A stretch of 64,000 bases of DNA, from assembly GCA_026196225.1 (NCBI GenBank), contig JAPHRD010000027.1:1-64000 (forward strand), written 5' to 3'. Below, piece by piece: positions 8,904-19,021 of this stretch. The translations under genes and the position numbers were made by a program. Positions within the stretch are counted from its first letter, which is position 1, and every line of letters starts with the position of its first letter. Source of the stretch: Motiliproteus sp. Its GTDB lineage: Bacteria > Pseudomonadota > Gammaproteobacteria > Pseudomonadales > Balneatricaceae. The notes beneath the pieces were generated by a model that saw only the letters and a program-made list of their open reading frames with translations, had not been told where the DNA came from and made no database searches.

Positions 8904-9116
8904 CGATACTCCAGCCTCAGGCTGAAACCCCGGTCACACCAATTTTCCCAATCACACCATCGTGAAACCTTTGTAGTGTTTTTGAAATATTGGCTACTGC
9001 ATCGCTGCCAAAAAGGCTAAAATGGCGCTCTTTTTCCGCAACCCTTGGTCTGTGCCCAAGCCCGCATTTGAGACAGGCGGCATAGACCAAAACCAGAGAC
9101 ACCCCAGAGGTCAGCA

Positions 9117-12005
9117 ATGAGCAGCAACTCCTCCCTTTACCAGCTCGAAAAGCATGATGAATTTATCGACCGTCATATTGGGCCTGATCAGGCCCAAATC
9201 GATGAGATGCTGCAGAACCTCGACCTGCAATCATTGGATCAACTGACCCAAACCACATTGCCTGAAGCGATCCAATTAAGCCAAGAGCTAAGTCTGGGCA
9301 CGCCAGTCACCGAAACCGAAGTACTGCAGCGTATCGGTAAAATGGCGGCGAGCAACAAGGTCAACAAATCCTATATTGGCCTCGGTTACTACAACACCCT
9401 GACACCTAATGTAATTCTTCGTAATCTGCTGGAAAATCCCGGCTGGTACACCGCTTACACCCCTTATCAACCAGAGATCTCTCAGGGGCGACTGGAATTG
9501 TTGCTCAATTACCAGCAGATGGTCACCGACTTGACCGGTATGGATCTGGCCAACGCCTCGCTGCTGGACGAAGCCACCGCAGCCGCAGAAGCGATGACCC
9601 TGTGCAAACGCTCCAACCGCAAGAAGAGCAATATCTTCTTTATCGCCGATGATGTGCTGCCACAAACGCTGGATGTGGTGAAAACCCGCGCTGAATACTT
9701 CGGATTCGAAGTTGTGACAGGTAATCCGGCTACCGATTTGGAACAGCACGATTGCTTTGGCGTCTTGCTTCAGTATCCCGGCAGCAATGGCAACCTGCAC
9801 GATATCAGCTCCCTGATCGAATCAGCCCAGAGCCAAAAAGCGATGGTCTGTGTAGCGGCCGATCTGCTTAGCCTGGTGCAGCTCAAATCTCCTGGTGAGA
9901 TGGGTGCCGATGTCGTATTGGGTAGCGCCCAGCGTTTTGGCGTCCCCATGGGCTTTGGTGGTCCCCACGCAGCGTTCTTTGCAACCCGTGAAAAATACAA
10001 GCGCTCAGCGCCCGGTCGTATAATCGGCGTCTCCATCGATAGCCGAGGCAACCAGGCTTTGCGCATGGCAATGCAGACCCGCGAGCAACATATCCGTCGT
10101 GAGAAGGCGACTTCCAATATCTGTACCGCCCAAGCGCTGCTGGCCAACATGGCTGCAGCCTATGCCGTCTACCACGGCCCTGATGGATTGAAGCGTATTG
10201 CAGGCCGGGTACAACGCCTGACGGCGATCTTGGCCGAAGGCATGAAAAAATCTGGCGTGCAGCTGATCAACCCTCACTACTTCGACACCCTGACCCTTTA
10301 CGTCGCCGATCAGCAGCAGGCGATCTACCAACGAGCAACCGAACAGGGCGTCAACCTGCGTCTGGTTGGCGATCAACAGTTGGCACTTAGCCTGGATGAA
10401 ACTACCACCCGCGACGATATCAACACCCTGTGGACCTTGATTACCGGCAAAAACGACGAGCAATTGGATGTTCAAGGTCTCGACGCACAACTGCCTAGTC
10501 ACAGCGGCATCCCCGACAGTCTGGTCCGCACTTCCGAATTCCTGACCCACCCAGTATTCAATCGCTATCACTCCGAAACTGAGATGCTGCGTTATCTGAA
10601 GCGCCTGGAAAACAAAGACTTCAGCCTTACCCATGGCATGATCCCACTAGGATCCTGCACCATGAAGCTGAACGCCACCGCCGAAATGATTCCGGTAACC
10701 TGGCCCGAGTTCGCCAACATCCATCCTTTTGCTCCCCGCGATCAAGTACAGGGATACATGGAGATGATCAACGAGCTCGAAGCGATGCTGGCGGAAGTAA
10801 CCGGCTACGACAATGTCTCCATGCAGCCCAACTCCGGTGCCCAGGGCGAATACGCGGGTCTGCTGGCGATCCGCAAGTACCAGGAAAGCATCGGCGAAAG
10901 CCATCGCGATATCTGCCTGATCCCCAGCTCTGCACACGGTACCAACCCCGCTTCTGCAGCCATGGCAGCATTGAAAGTGGTGGTCGTTGAGTGCGATGAG
11001 AATGGCAACGTCAATGTCGATGATCTCAAGACCAAGGCGGAAAAACACAGCGATGATCTGTCCTGCATCATGATCACCTATCCTTCCACCCACGGGGTGT
11101 TTGAGGACGGTATCAAGGAGATCTGTCAGATCGTCCACGACAACGGTGGCCAAGTCTACATGGATGGCGCCAACATGAACGCTCAGGTTGGACTATCCAA
11201 GCCAGGTGAAATTGGCTCCGATGTTTCTCACCTAAACCTGCACAAGACTTTTGCCATCCCTCACGGCGGTGGCGGCCCAGGCATGGGTCCGATTGGCGTA
11301 AAGAGCCATCTGGCACCTTTCCTCCCCAATCACCAGGTCAGCCCCATTGATGGTCCTAAAGCGGAAATGGGCGCGGTTTCAGCGACACCATTTGGCTCCG
11401 GTTCAATCCTGCCGATCAGCTGGGCGTATTGCGCATTGCTGGGGGCCGAGGGTCTGAAGAAGTCCACTCAGGTGGCTATTCTCAATGCCAACTATTTGAC
11501 CGAAAAATTATCTGAGCACTACCCCATCCTCTATCGGGGTCGCAACAATCGCGTGGCCCACGAGTGCATCGTTGATATCCGTCCAATCAAGGACAGCAGC
11601 GGCATCACTGAAGAAGATATCGCCAAGCGGCTGATGGATTTTGGTTTCCATGCACCCACCATGTCGTTCCCGGTACCAGGCACGTTGATGATCGAGCCCA
11701 CCGAGTCTGAGTCAAAAGCGGAACTGGATCGCTTTATCGAAGCGATGGTGACTATTCGCAAGGAGATCAAAGAGGTGGAAAGCGGTGCCATCGATGCTGA
11801 CAACAACCCCCTTAAAAATGCGCCTCACACCCAGGCCGATATTATCGAAGGGGACTGGGACCGTCCCTATAGCCGCGAACAGGCGGTGTTCCCGGTTGCA
11901 GGTTTGAAGGCCAGCAAATTCTGGCCAACGGTCAACCGCATCGATAACGTCTATGGGGACCGTAACTTCGTCTGCTCTTGTCCGGATATCGATAGTTATC
12001 GCTAG
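9117..12005 (+). CDS. gcvP: glycine dehydrogenase (decarboxylating), P protein
   Basis: This 962-aa, full-length P protein of the glycine cleavage system is a PLP enzyme that decarboxylates glycine and transfers the aminomethyl group to the H protein. The N-terminal half begins with [17 protein letters not shown], and the C-terminal half carries the PLP-lysine motif [23 protein letters not shown] and [15 protein letters not shown]. coli GcvP is 957 aa. The gcvT and gcvH genes are not adjacent. I looked for a glycine riboswitch in the 213 bp upstream and saw none. GAGGTCAGC precedes the ATG. It is the last core gene before the accessory region. Confidence 0.97.
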   Translation: MSSNSSLYQLEKHDEFIDRHIGPDQAQIDEMLQNLDLQSLDQLTQTTLPEAIQLSQELSLGTPVTETEVLQRIGKMAASNKVNKSYIGLGYYNTLTPNVILRNLLENPGWYTAYTPYQPEISQGRLELLLNYQQMVTDLTGMDLANASLLDEATAAAEAMTLCKRSNRKKSNIFFIADDVLPQTLDVVKTRAEYFGFEVVTGNPATDLEQHDCFGVLLQYPGSNGNLHDISSLIESAQSQKAMVCVAADLLSLVQLKSPGEMGADVVLGSAQRFGVPMGFGGPHAAFFATREKYKRSAPGRIIGVSIDSRGNQALRMAMQTREQHIRREKATSNICTAQALLANMAAAYAVYHGPDGLKRIAGRVQRLTAILAEGMKKSGVQLINPHYFDTLTLYVADQQQAIYQRATEQGVNLRLVGDQQLALSLDETTTRDDINTLWTLITGKNDEQLDVQGLDAQLPSHSGIPDSLVRTSEFLTHPVFNRYHSETEMLRYLKRLENKDFSLTHGMIPLGSCTMKLNATAEMIPVTWPEFANIHPFAPRDQVQGYMEMINELEAMLAEVTGYDNVSMQPNSGAQGEYAGLLAIRKYQESIGESHRDICLIPSSAHGTNPASAAMAALKVVVVECDENGNVNVDDLKTKAEKHSDDLSCIMITYPSTHGVFEDGIKEICQIVHDNGGQVYMDGANMNAQVGLSKPGEIGSDVSHLNLHKTFAIPHGGGGPGMGPIGVKSHLAPFLPNHQVSPIDGPKAEMGAVSATPFGSGSILPISWAYCALLGAEGLKKSTQVAILNANYLTEKLSEHYPILYRGRNNRVAHECIVDIRPIKDSSGITEEDIAKRLMDFGFHAPTMSFPVPGTLMIEPTESESKAELDRFIEAMVTIRKEIKEVESGAIDADNNPLKNAPHTQADIIEGDWDRPYSREQAVFPVAGLKASKFWPTVNRIDNVYGDRNFVCSCPDIDSYR

Positions 12006-12017
12006 ATAACTATAATC

Positions 12018-12083
12018 TTGAGGCTATGTAATTAAGTTGGTTAACGATTTAACTAAGATGGTTATCTTAATTAAGTTGGTTAA
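12018..12083. repeat. AAGTTGGTTAA repeats; left copy of a dispersed inverted repeat
   Basis: AAGTTGGTTAA occurs at 12034-12044 and 12073-12083. Positions 12018-12045, read on the minus strand, match 42123-42150 at 25 of 28 bases (both begin GTTAACCAACT and end AGCCTCAA). The two copies are therefore inverted relative to each other and bracket the accessory region. No ORF is associated. Confidence 0.55.
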
Positions 12084-12117
12084 GGGATGGTTTGAAGCTA
12101 CTTGTTCAATCCATCCC
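12084..12117. terminator. strong hairpin after gcvP
   Basis: GGGATGGTTTGAA pairs with TTCAATCCATCCC (12 of 13 positions) around an 8-base loop. There is no clear T-tract, so this is a probable mRNA 3'-end structure rather than a classical terminator. Confidence 0.4.
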
Positions 12118-12216
12118 TAGGCTGGTACTAAACGAACAAATCATCAACATTTATTCCACCTCCAAGATAAATACGAAAAAGGCACTTATCTAAAGATAGC
12201 TTCACGTATTACGTGA

Positions 12217-12963
12217 CTACTGATATCGCTTCAAAGCCTTGATATTGTGAATGCGAATCCTCCTACCCTTAACGTCAATAATGCCCTGCTGGGCCATCTC
12301 GGACATCAATCTTGAAAGCGTCTCAGGTTTAATGGAAAGCCTTGATGCAATCACATGCTTAGGAGTGATCAGATGGACTACATGACCATTTCGAGCATTG
12401 CTGGGAACCAGGCTTGTTAAAAATTGAGCAACTCGACGGTTCGCCTTATCTTGAGTCAGACTCACCATTTCTGCGATACGATCATTCAAGTTGAGACTAA
12501 GGTTACGGAGATAATTGCCGCAAAATTCACTATTTCCCTTTACCAGTTTTAAAAACAACTGTCGTGGAATACCGTAAAGGCCAGAATCTTGAATAGCCTG
12601 TGCTGCCACCGGATAAATTTTCTCCGGCATAAACATTACGTGGTCCCCAATAGTCTGCCCGGCCATAGCCAATTCCAATACGTTTTCCGTGCCATCCAGC
12701 GCAGTGACACAAAGTTTGACTTGACCGGTTTCGATAACAAATACCTGTTCAGCAGACTCATGTTGCTGAAACAGGAAATCCCCAGGAGCCAGATCAATAC
12801 GATTGAGTTGCACCACAAGTCGCTGTAATTCACTTTCAGTCAATACCGAAAAAAGCGGGTGATGTTTCAAAATACGATGAGCAACTTCACGCTGGGTATC
12901 GGTTAATCGATTGCCCTGTTGCAAGTTAAATGAATGGTCATCGGAACATTGGGGGAAATTCAT
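12217..12963 (-). CDS. Crp/Fnr family regulator, DNR-like
   Basis: A regulator of 248 aa with an N-terminal cyclic-nucleotide-binding-like barrel (about residues 30-145, PGDFLFQQHESAEQVFVIETGQVKL) and a C-terminal Crp-type HTH (ITPKHVIASRLSIKPETLSRLMSEM). The HTH and dimerisation helix (RIAEMVSLTQDKANRRVAQFL) closely resemble DNR, the NO-responsive regulator of denitrification. The cysteine cluster that binds [4Fe-4S] in FNR is absent, which also favours the DNR type, whose sensor is haem. The ATG at 12963 has GGAAGGTGAT upstream, so the 12993 start in the ORF track is probably too long. It lies directly downstream of the idr genes in the same direction, suggesting respiratory control. Confidence 0.82.
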   Translation of the reverse strand: MNFPQCSDDHSFNLQQGNRLTDTQREVAHRILKHHPLFSVLTESELQRLVVQLNRIDLAPGDFLFQQHESAEQVFVIETGQVKLCVTALDGTENVLELAMAGQTIGDHVMFMPEKIYPVAAQAIQDSGLYGIPRQLFLKLVKGNSEFCGNYLRNLSLNLNDRIAEMVSLTQDKANRRVAQFLTSLVPSNARNGHVVHLITPKHVIASRLSIKPETLSRLMSEMAQQGIIDVKGRRIRIHNIKALKRYQ

Positions 12964-13066
12964 GGTTATCACCTTCCACGACTTAATACACACTAAGAGT
13001 TCTACCTAACCAAACCAGAATAGAATCGGTTAGGCAGCGCCCCTAAGAGGTTCATGGGAGAATACA

Positions 13067-13087
13067 AGCCCCGCATGGCGGGGCTTT
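13067..13087. terminator. hairpin between idrA and the DNR-like gene
   Basis: AAGCCCCGC-ATG-GCGGGGCTT forms a perfect GC-rich stem, with TTTT on the plus side and TTGTATT on the minus side. It lies about 50 bp after the idrA stop and likely ends or attenuates the idr transcript before the regulator gene. Confidence 0.6.
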
Positions 13088-13138
13088 TAGAACCAACTTC
13101 TTGGCAGCAAGCAGTGCCCGCTGCCAAGGTCGATTGGT

Positions 13139-15838
13139 TTAGCCGATATTACGTGGTACCCAGGACATGGAGCGGAACTCCGTCTTGTACTTGGACTCAC
13201 CCAGCTTGCGGATCTTGGCAACACCCATCTTGTAGTTGTAGTTACCAGAAATCTGGTCAACCACACGGGCGGTCAAGGAGTTACTAGGCTGACGCGTATC
13301 CAGCATATTGGCATAAAGTACACCTGGCTTAACTGAATCTGTGACGATAGCCACTGCAGTAACCGCCGCTTTGCTGAGTTCGATGTGGCCACGCTTCATC
13401 AGTTCAGAGAACTGGAAGTTGTTGCCTTCGACCCCTAGCAGGGTGTCTTTAAATGCCGGTACCCGGTCTGAGTACATCATCACCTGGTCACCGGATTCGA
13501 TACCCCGCTTTTTAGCATCTTCTGGGTTAATCTCAACCCAATTTTCTGGCCAACGTTGCGTGGTATAAGGGCGACGCTCAACATCATCAAAACCGGACTG
13601 CCAGATCTCGTTGATACGACCATTGCTGAACCACAACTCATCGTCCTTGGGTGACAGCCACTCATGGAAGTCGCTGAACAGGCTCCAGGGATGCTTATTG
13701 ATGTTGACTTTACCGGTCTGGCTATTGAAGTGAGTCATCTTCTTGCCTACAACATTAGCCCCAGTAGGACCGTTCTCCTGTCCCATCTTGATGAAGTCTT
13801 CCTTCGACTTGGTAGTATCGTGCAGACGCTTGGTGCCAAACAGCTCGCCGGTCTCGTAGTTATATACCACGGGTCCCTGAATACCGTCAGTACCGAACTC
13901 AGCCATCTTCTGGTGCAAGGTCTTGCCTTCTCGCTGTGCGGCGACTTTGACCATGTTGAAGGCCTTACGACTGCCACGGCTGAAGCGGGCGGATTCCTCG
14001 GCTACCTCATTGGAGTTTTTCCAATCAAAGCCGTCGAAGCCCATCTTTTTAGCCAGTTGCCCGATGATCCACCAGTCCGGCTTGGACTGTCCTGGGGCAT
14101 CGTAGAACTTCTGGTACAGACGCAGTCGGCGTTCGCCGTTGGCCCGCATAAAGTCCTCTTCACCCCAGGTGGCGGCGGGGAAGACGATATCGGCAAACTT
14201 GGCACCGATAGGATCGCGCAGGTAAATATCCTGATTGATCACTACCATACCACCGGAGTCAGCACGGGCCTTCAGTGTGTCGATAATCTCCTGCTTGTCG
14301 TAGCTGCGGACCTGATGCTCATTCTGAGTAACCAGCTCCATAAACTTACGCTGCAGCCCTTGGGAACCACACATTGCCTGGATCCAAGTAGTACCGATAA
14401 CATGAGCAAAACGGGTATGACCGGCATAGGTATAACGGTCAGTATCCATTGCTCTCTTACGACGACCTGGCAATTTCTCTGGAGACTTGGCGCGAGGGAA
14501 CTTACCACCACGCTGACCACCACGCTGGTGACCGCCGAAGCGACCCACCACCTGACCGGGACGACCGCCGGCACCACAAATGGTAGCGAGAGTGGAGATT
14601 GCCTCGGTATTGCCGGTGTTGTTGGACCAGTAGAAACCCTTCTCGATACCGATCGAGGTCTTCGGACGACTACCGTCAGCCTTGGGCTTGGCCAGCCACT
14701 CAGCGGCCTGGTAGATCTTCTTCACGTCGATATTGGCGTATTGGGCCGCATACTCCGGGTCATATTCCGGCTGCTCGAGGTTCCACTTCTTGTAGTCCTC
14801 ATAGCCCTTGGTCTGGAACTTGCCCCAGGTGGTCCGCCACTGCCATGGGGTATTCCGGGTGCCCTGACCGAAGCCGGAGCTGGATTCCCACTTGTTGTTG
14901 ACCCACTGCTTGATCCACTCGGAGTCTTCCCAGCCATTCTCCATGATGACCCGGGCGATAGCGCCCAAAACCAGCAGGTCAGTACCGGGATCAACGTCGA
15001 TATGCATCCCACCCATCTTTTTCACATAAGCCACACCGGCCGTTTCACGGGGATTCAGCATAATCACCTTCATGCCACCCTTGATGCCGGGCATGATGTG
15101 CTGAGTAAACAGCACCGTCTTGGTTTCATAAGGATCGGTACCACAGATCATCAAGGTGTCTGCAGCGCCCCAGTCATCATAACTAGGACCGAAGTTATCG
15201 AAACCAGCATCCCGGAAGCCCGGCGTGGAGGTCACGTCAGAGGGGGTGTCGTGGAAGGTAAAGTTAGCCGTGTTCACGTGACGCAGCGCGTACTTGGTGA
15301 TGGCATAGGTGTTTTCGATGTACTGGTAAGAGTAGGTCTTAACACCGTAGGCGTTACGGCCATGGGTATCGATTACGTAGTTACCCACTTCGGCAGCGAT
15401 ATCCAGGGCGAAATCCCAGGTTACTGGCTGCAGGGTGCCGTAGATACGAACCATGGGCGACTGTAGACGATCACGGGTTGGTGTTTTAGGGTTGTAGCAC
15501 TTCTGGGCGATTAAACCACCCCGCATACTGGAGTCACCATTAGTATTGACATACTTGGTGTCCTTGTCGGGAGTGATAATGATGTTGTGCGGCATATTCT
15601 TGTGGATAACCACGTTATGCTGCGCGGGTGCTACCCAGTCCTGCAATGCACTGGTGGGGAAGTCAACACCGAAGGCGTTCTCGGATGCCTTCAGGCCACC
15701 ATTCCCGGAACCTACCGGCCAGCGGTAAACCTTGTAACCACAGGCGACGATACAGTAGTCGCAAGCGGTAGTCAGGACTTCCGCGTGTTTCGGAGGCAGC
15801 GGAGCATGATCCTCAGGAAGATAGTAATTTGTAGCCAT
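13139..15838 (-). CDS. idrA: molybdopterin oxidoreductase, iodate reductase catalytic subunit (AioA family)
   Basis: The 899-aa catalytic subunit belongs to the DMSO-reductase superfamily, AioA branch. The N-terminus has the CxxCxxxC cluster motif (C26, C29, C33 in TTACDYCIVACGY). At the fourth position there is a Ser region (GDSSMRGG), as in arsenite oxidase, which carries [3Fe-4S]. Other AioA-like blocks are GTDPYETKTVLF, KPKADGSRPKTSIGIEKGFYW, ANGERRLRLYQKFYDAPGQSKPD and NGRINEIWQSGFDD. No signal peptide is present, so export would rely on the Tat-bearing Rieske partner. AioA alone would suggest arsenite oxidase. However, the operon also holds two diheme peroxidases, and AioAB-like plus IdrP1/IdrP2 is the known signature of periplasmic iodate reductase. 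AGGAG precedes the ATG. It is last in the four-gene operon. Confidence 0.85.
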   Translation of the reverse strand: MATNYYLPEDHAPLPPKHAEVLTTACDYCIVACGYKVYRWPVGSGNGGLKASENAFGVDFPTSALQDWVAPAQHNVVIHKNMPHNIIITPDKDTKYVNTNGDSSMRGGLIAQKCYNPKTPTRDRLQSPMVRIYGTLQPVTWDFALDIAAEVGNYVIDTHGRNAYGVKTYSYQYIENTYAITKYALRHVNTANFTFHDTPSDVTSTPGFRDAGFDNFGPSYDDWGAADTLMICGTDPYETKTVLFTQHIMPGIKGGMKVIMLNPRETAGVAYVKKMGGMHIDVDPGTDLLVLGAIARVIMENGWEDSEWIKQWVNNKWESSSGFGQGTRNTPWQWRTTWGKFQTKGYEDYKKWNLEQPEYDPEYAAQYANIDVKKIYQAAEWLAKPKADGSRPKTSIGIEKGFYWSNNTGNTEAISTLATICGAGGRPGQVVGRFGGHQRGGQRGGKFPRAKSPEKLPGRRKRAMDTDRYTYAGHTRFAHVIGTTWIQAMCGSQGLQRKFMELVTQNEHQVRSYDKQEIIDTLKARADSGGMVVINQDIYLRDPIGAKFADIVFPAATWGEEDFMRANGERRLRLYQKFYDAPGQSKPDWWIIGQLAKKMGFDGFDWKNSNEVAEESARFSRGSRKAFNMVKVAAQREGKTLHQKMAEFGTDGIQGPVVYNYETGELFGTKRLHDTTKSKEDFIKMGQENGPTGANVVGKKMTHFNSQTGKVNINKHPWSLFSDFHEWLSPKDDELWFSNGRINEIWQSGFDDVERRPYTTQRWPENWVEINPEDAKKRGIESGDQVMMYSDRVPAFKDTLLGVEGNNFQFSELMKRGHIELSKAAVTAVAIVTDSVKPGVLYANMLDTRQPSNSLTARVVDQISGNYNYKMGVAKIRKLGESKYKTEFRSMSWVPRNIG

Positions 15839-15848
15839 GATAAAGCTC

Positions 15849-16469
15849 CTATGCTGAAGTCAGGTTGTCGTTGCGACCGAATAACAGTCCCAACACACCG
15901 ACGGCGTAGATGTTGTCCCCTTCCACCTCAAGCATCACCTGAGGCAGGCTCTGGTAAGCCTGACCGGAAACGATGATGCCGTGACGACGCAGGTCGAAAG
16001 TAGACAGGTGGAACGGACACTGGCCCAGAGTGCGGTGTTCATCGGTGGCCTTGTAGCTGCCCTGCAGCGGTCCACCCTGGTGGGTACACATGTAGCTAAA
16101 TGCCACAATGTCACGACCTTCACCAACACCACCACCGGCTTTAACACCCAGCTTGGCGATCATGCACTGAGTGCCTTTGCCATCGTCGGGATAGTTAAAG
16201 TCGATCGGCTTGTTGTCCTTCAACTGACTGACCTTAGCCACCAGTTTGCGGGGATAACCCACCACTCGAGCCTTCTGAGTACGCGCTTCGGCAGTCCCCG
16301 GAAACAGGTTCAGGGTTACCACACTGGCGGCAGCGGCTGTGGAGCTACTGTACATCAGGAACTGACGACGGCTGACCATGCACTTGCCATGTTCGGCGGC
16401 AGTCTGCTTACGCTTATCCTCGTCGGTCAGTGGCCGAGCTTGATCTTTATCGCTTTTGATGATTTTCAT
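15849..16469 (-). CDS. idrB: Rieske [2Fe-2S] subunit of iodate reductase
   Basis: The 206-aa small subunit carries a Tat signal (SRRQFLMYSSSTAAAASVV) and a C-terminal Rieske domain with both ligand loops, CTHQGG and CPFH (Cys/His pairs for the [2Fe-2S] cluster). This matches AioB/IdrB, which takes electrons from or gives electrons to the molybdenum subunit and carries it through the Tat pathway. Its ATG overlaps the TGA of the preceding peroxidase gene (ATGA), and idrA begins 10 bp later, so translation is probably coupled. The N-terminal ~30 residues before the twin arginine are unusually long and charged. Confidence 0.87.
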   Translation of the reverse strand: MKIIKSDKDQARPLTDEDKRKQTAAEHGKCMVSRRQFLMYSSSTAAAASVVTLNLFPGTAEARTQKARVVGYPRKLVAKVSQLKDNKPIDFNYPDDGKGTQCMIAKLGVKAGGGVGEGRDIVAFSYMCTHQGGPLQGSYKATDEHRTLGQCPFHLSTFDLRRHGIIVSGQAYQSLPQVMLEVEGDNIYAVGVLGLLFGRNDNLTSA

Positions 16470-17710
16470 TTCTTAGCCTCCTTCAGCTCAGCCTCAGTGA
16501 ACAGAGGCGCGTATTCAGGCAGTTCAGGCTTCTCCATCTCGATCTCATCACCGGAGAACGCTCCGATAAAGGCAAGCAGATCTTCCTTCTCCTGGTCGCT
16601 CAGACCCAGTGGCTTGATCAGCTTGCTCTTAGTTTTAGGGAAACCAGTAGTACGGCCATCTTCTGCAACACCGCCGGCGTTGTAGAAGTCCACCACCTCT
16701 TCCATGGTGTAGAAGGCACCGTTATGCATATATGGTGCGGTGTAGGCGGTGTAACGCAGGGACGGCGTACGGAACTTACCCTTGGACCACTTGTTCTTAC
16801 CGCGGAAATAGAGACCGGGGTCAGCCTTAGTGGTGCGATACATCTCTTCGTTGGAACCCTTAGCATAGAGTTCGAAACGGAAGGTGATCTGCGCCAGTCC
16901 ATCCTCTTCCCAACGCTCTGCTGGCGGAACGCCGATGTTGTAGTACTTCTCATCGGAGGCCAATGGACCGTTGTGACACTGTATACAACCAGCTTTGCCG
17001 TTGAACAGTTTCATACCGCGAAGCTGTTCTTCGCTGAGGGCAGACTTATCGCCTTCCAGGTACTTGTCCAGCGGTGTGTCGGTCTGAACCAGCGTGCGCT
17101 CGAAAGACGCGATCGCTTTCCAGGCGTTACCGATGGTAGGGTACTGATCACCGAACACCTCGTTGAAGCGCTTGCGGTATTCAGGAATCAACGCTAGACG
17201 GGCTTCCATGATGTCGTTCTCACCGTTACCGGCAACACCACCTTTGGCCGCTGAAGGCGCCTGGGCTTCCAGGGATTTGGCAGAACCGGCCCAGAACAGC
17301 TTCTTGTAGTAGGCGGAGTTCACCACGGTCTGGCTGTTACGCCAGTGCACGGTACCGGGATATCCCCGGGAGATAGCATCCGCCCAACCCCAACCAGACT
17401 CCGGCTCATGACAACTGGCACAGGAGATTGAGGCATCACCACCGAGACGGGGATCGAAGAACAGCATCTTGCCCAGTTCGACCTTCTCAGGGGTTTGCTT
17501 ATTATCCGCAGGAATAGGTACAGGAATCGAACCTAGCGGCGCCAGTGGGGGATCCATTTCTGCTTTGGCAGCCATGGCAATAGGTGTTACCACAGCAGCG
17601 GCAGCAGTCACCGGAGCAGATTGCTCCTTGGCATTGGCCACACAACCAACCATAGCTGTGGCAACAGCGGCGGTCAGAAGCGTAGATCCAGATAATTTAA
17701 ATTTCTTCAT
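16466..17710 (-). CDS. idrP1: diheme cytochrome c peroxidase-like subunit (IdrP)
   Basis: A diheme peroxidase of the MauG/CcpA family (about 414 aa). Two haem motifs are visible, CASCH (followed by EPESGWGW) and CIQCH (followed by NGPL), with the family blocks KMLFFDPRLGGDASISC, FRTPSLRYTAYTAPYMHNGAFYTMEEVVDFYN and LIKPLGLSDQEKEDLLAFI. The N-terminal signal ends MVGCVANA, so lipidation at that Cys is possible. In the iodate reductase model the IdrP proteins remove H2O2 made during iodate reduction. The ATG at 17710 has better spacing from GAGGAG than the one at 17716. The P1/P2 numbering is by proximity to idrB and is provisional. Confidence 0.82.
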   Translation of the reverse strand: MKKFKLSGSTLLTAAVATAMVGCVANAKEQSAPVTAAAAVVTPIAMAAKAEMDPPLAPLGSIPVPIPADNKQTPEKVELGKMLFFDPRLGGDASISCASCHEPESGWGWADAISRGYPGTVHWRNSQTVVNSAYYKKLFWAGSAKSLEAQAPSAAKGGVAGNGENDIMEARLALIPEYRKRFNEVFGDQYPTIGNAWKAIASFERTLVQTDTPLDKYLEGDKSALSEEQLRGMKLFNGKAGCIQCHNGPLASDEKYYNIGVPPAERWEEDGLAQITFRFELYAKGSNEEMYRTTKADPGLYFRGKNKWSKGKFRTPSLRYTAYTAPYMHNGAFYTMEEVVDFYNAGGVAEDGRTTGFPKTKSKLIKPLGLSDQEKEDLLAFIGAFSGDEIEMEKPELPEYAPLFTEAELKEAKK

Positions 17711-17728
17711 CTTCATCTCCTCGAACGC

Positions 17729-18838
17729 TTAGTTGCGTGCCTCACGCCAGTTCGGAATGACTTCGTACTCTTCGGGGAAGCCATCCTTCCAAACATGCAT
17801 GTCGCTGGTCAGCGGGGCACCGGACAGAGACTCCAGAAAAGCAACCAAATCCTTCTTCTCCTGCTTACTCAGGTTCAAAGGCTTCAGTTTGTCGCTCTTC
17901 TTACTGTCTTCACCACCGCCCTGGTTGTAGAACTCAACTACATCACCCAGAGTCGCCAGCATGCCGTTGTGCATATAAGGCGCGGTGTACTTCAGCTCAC
18001 GCAGGGTTGGTGTAATAAAGGCACCCATGGGAACCAGATTCTCATCGTGGGTACGGATATACGCACCGGGGTCACGCTTGAGGTTCATGAAGCTCTCGAC
18101 ACCCAAGAACATGGTGAATGCCAAGAACGCCTGGTGGCGCATAGGATCCATAAAGACATCCAGGTTCTCAGGCACACCGGTATTGTGAGGCTGCTGGTCA
18201 GTTAACAGCGGGCCGTTGTGACACTGCATACAACCGGCCTTACCCTTAAACAGCTTCATACCGTTTTTGGCGCTCTTGGACAGTTTGCCCTGATCGAAGG
18301 GCACCTTCTTAGAGGTCAGGGTCTTGAGGTACTCGGGGATCGCCTTACGGATAGAACCGTTGGAGGGCTCACCATAACCGGCATCCTTGAACATCTTCAC
18401 ATACAGAGGATCCTGCTTGGCTCGCTCCTGCATGATCCGCATATCCATGTTCATACTGTAATCTTCAGTGAGCATCTCACGGGTAACATCATTGAGATTG
18501 GTACCCAGTCGACCATCGTGCAGCCATACCTTCTTATAAGCTGTGTTGATCAGCGTTGGCGAGTTCCTGAAATGCTTGTTGCCGGGATAACCGGGTGCCA
18601 GCGCATCGGGGTGACCGTAACCGGCCTCGGGCTGGTGACAAGTAGCACAGGAGATCGCAGCGTCTCCGGAAAGACGAGGGTCAAAGAACAGGCGCTTACC
18701 TAACTCGGCTTTCGCCTTATCGTACTTCATTGCGGGTAGAGGCCCGATATCTGCATCAGCAGCAAACACACCGGCCGACAGGCCGAGGGTTACAGCAGCA
18801 GCTAACAGGCGGGTCCCCTTCTTTTTTAAGCTATCCAT
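17729..18838 (-). CDS. idrP2: diheme cytochrome c peroxidase-like subunit (IdrP), first gene of idr operon
   Basis: A second periplasmic diheme peroxidase (369 aa from the ATG at 18838, which has GGAGGA upstream; the longer ORF adds no plausible signal). The signal peptide is LLAAAVTLGLSAGVFA. Haem motifs are CATCH (followed by QPEAGYGHPD) and CMQCH (followed by NGPLL), with family blocks KRLFFDPRLSGDAAISC and TPTLRELKYTAPYMHNGMLATLGDVVEFYNQGGG. It is a diverged paralogue of the next gene and begins 18 bp before it ends. A sigma-54-type promoter lies about 115 bp upstream. Numbering as idrP2 rather than idrP1 is provisional. Confidence 0.82.
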   Translation of the reverse strand: MDSLKKKGTRLLAAAVTLGLSAGVFAADADIGPLPAMKYDKAKAELGKRLFFDPRLSGDAAISCATCHQPEAGYGHPDALAPGYPGNKHFRNSPTLINTAYKKVWLHDGRLGTNLNDVTREMLTEDYSMNMDMRIMQERAKQDPLYVKMFKDAGYGEPSNGSIRKAIPEYLKTLTSKKVPFDQGKLSKSAKNGMKLFKGKAGCMQCHNGPLLTDQQPHNTGVPENLDVFMDPMRHQAFLAFTMFLGVESFMNLKRDPGAYIRTHDENLVPMGAFITPTLRELKYTAPYMHNGMLATLGDVVEFYNQGGGEDSKKSDKLKPLNLSKQEKKDLVAFLESLSGAPLTSDMHVWKDGFPEEYEVIPNWREARN

Positions 18839-18951
18839 TATTTCTTTCCTCCGAACCGCCGGTAGCTCAGGGACCGGCAAATTCTGGGTTGATATTGTTT
18901 CAACAATTCCAAAACACCGCTGGAATCAAGACCACAATCACAATGTGTTTT

Positions 18952-18967
18952 TGCACAAATCGCGCCA
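18952..18967 (-). promoter_or_regulatory. sigma-54-type promoter of the idr operon
   Basis: The minus strand reads TGGCGCG-ATTT-GTGCA against the consensus TGGCACG-N4-TTGCA: 10 of 12 defined positions, with the invariant -24 GG and -12 GC correctly spaced. It implies a leader of about 100 nt before idrP2. Two palindromic activator sites lie 70-100 bp further upstream. Confidence 0.65.
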
Positions 18968-19021
18968 ACAGAAAAACCCGCTAAAAAAATTTTATATTCT
19001 TATTTATCAATTGGTTACAAA

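Noticed and set aside
8904-9116. Glycine riboswitch upstream of gcvP
   Set aside because: No paired glycine aptamer core or expression-platform hairpin could be recognised.
13664-15466. 600-aa plus-strand ORF
   Set aside because: It is antisense to idrA, which has clear motifs and a ribosome binding site; the plus ORF has no recognisable domain and reflects codon bias of the real gene.
13139-16469. Arsenite oxidase aioAB
   Set aside because: The catalytic and Rieske subunits are of this family, but the two diheme peroxidases in the same operon fit iodate reductase better; no ars or aio regulatory genes are present.
18903-18918. TTGAT...TTCAA element near the idrP2 start as a DNR box
   Set aside because: The half-sites are five rather than four bases apart and one is imperfect.
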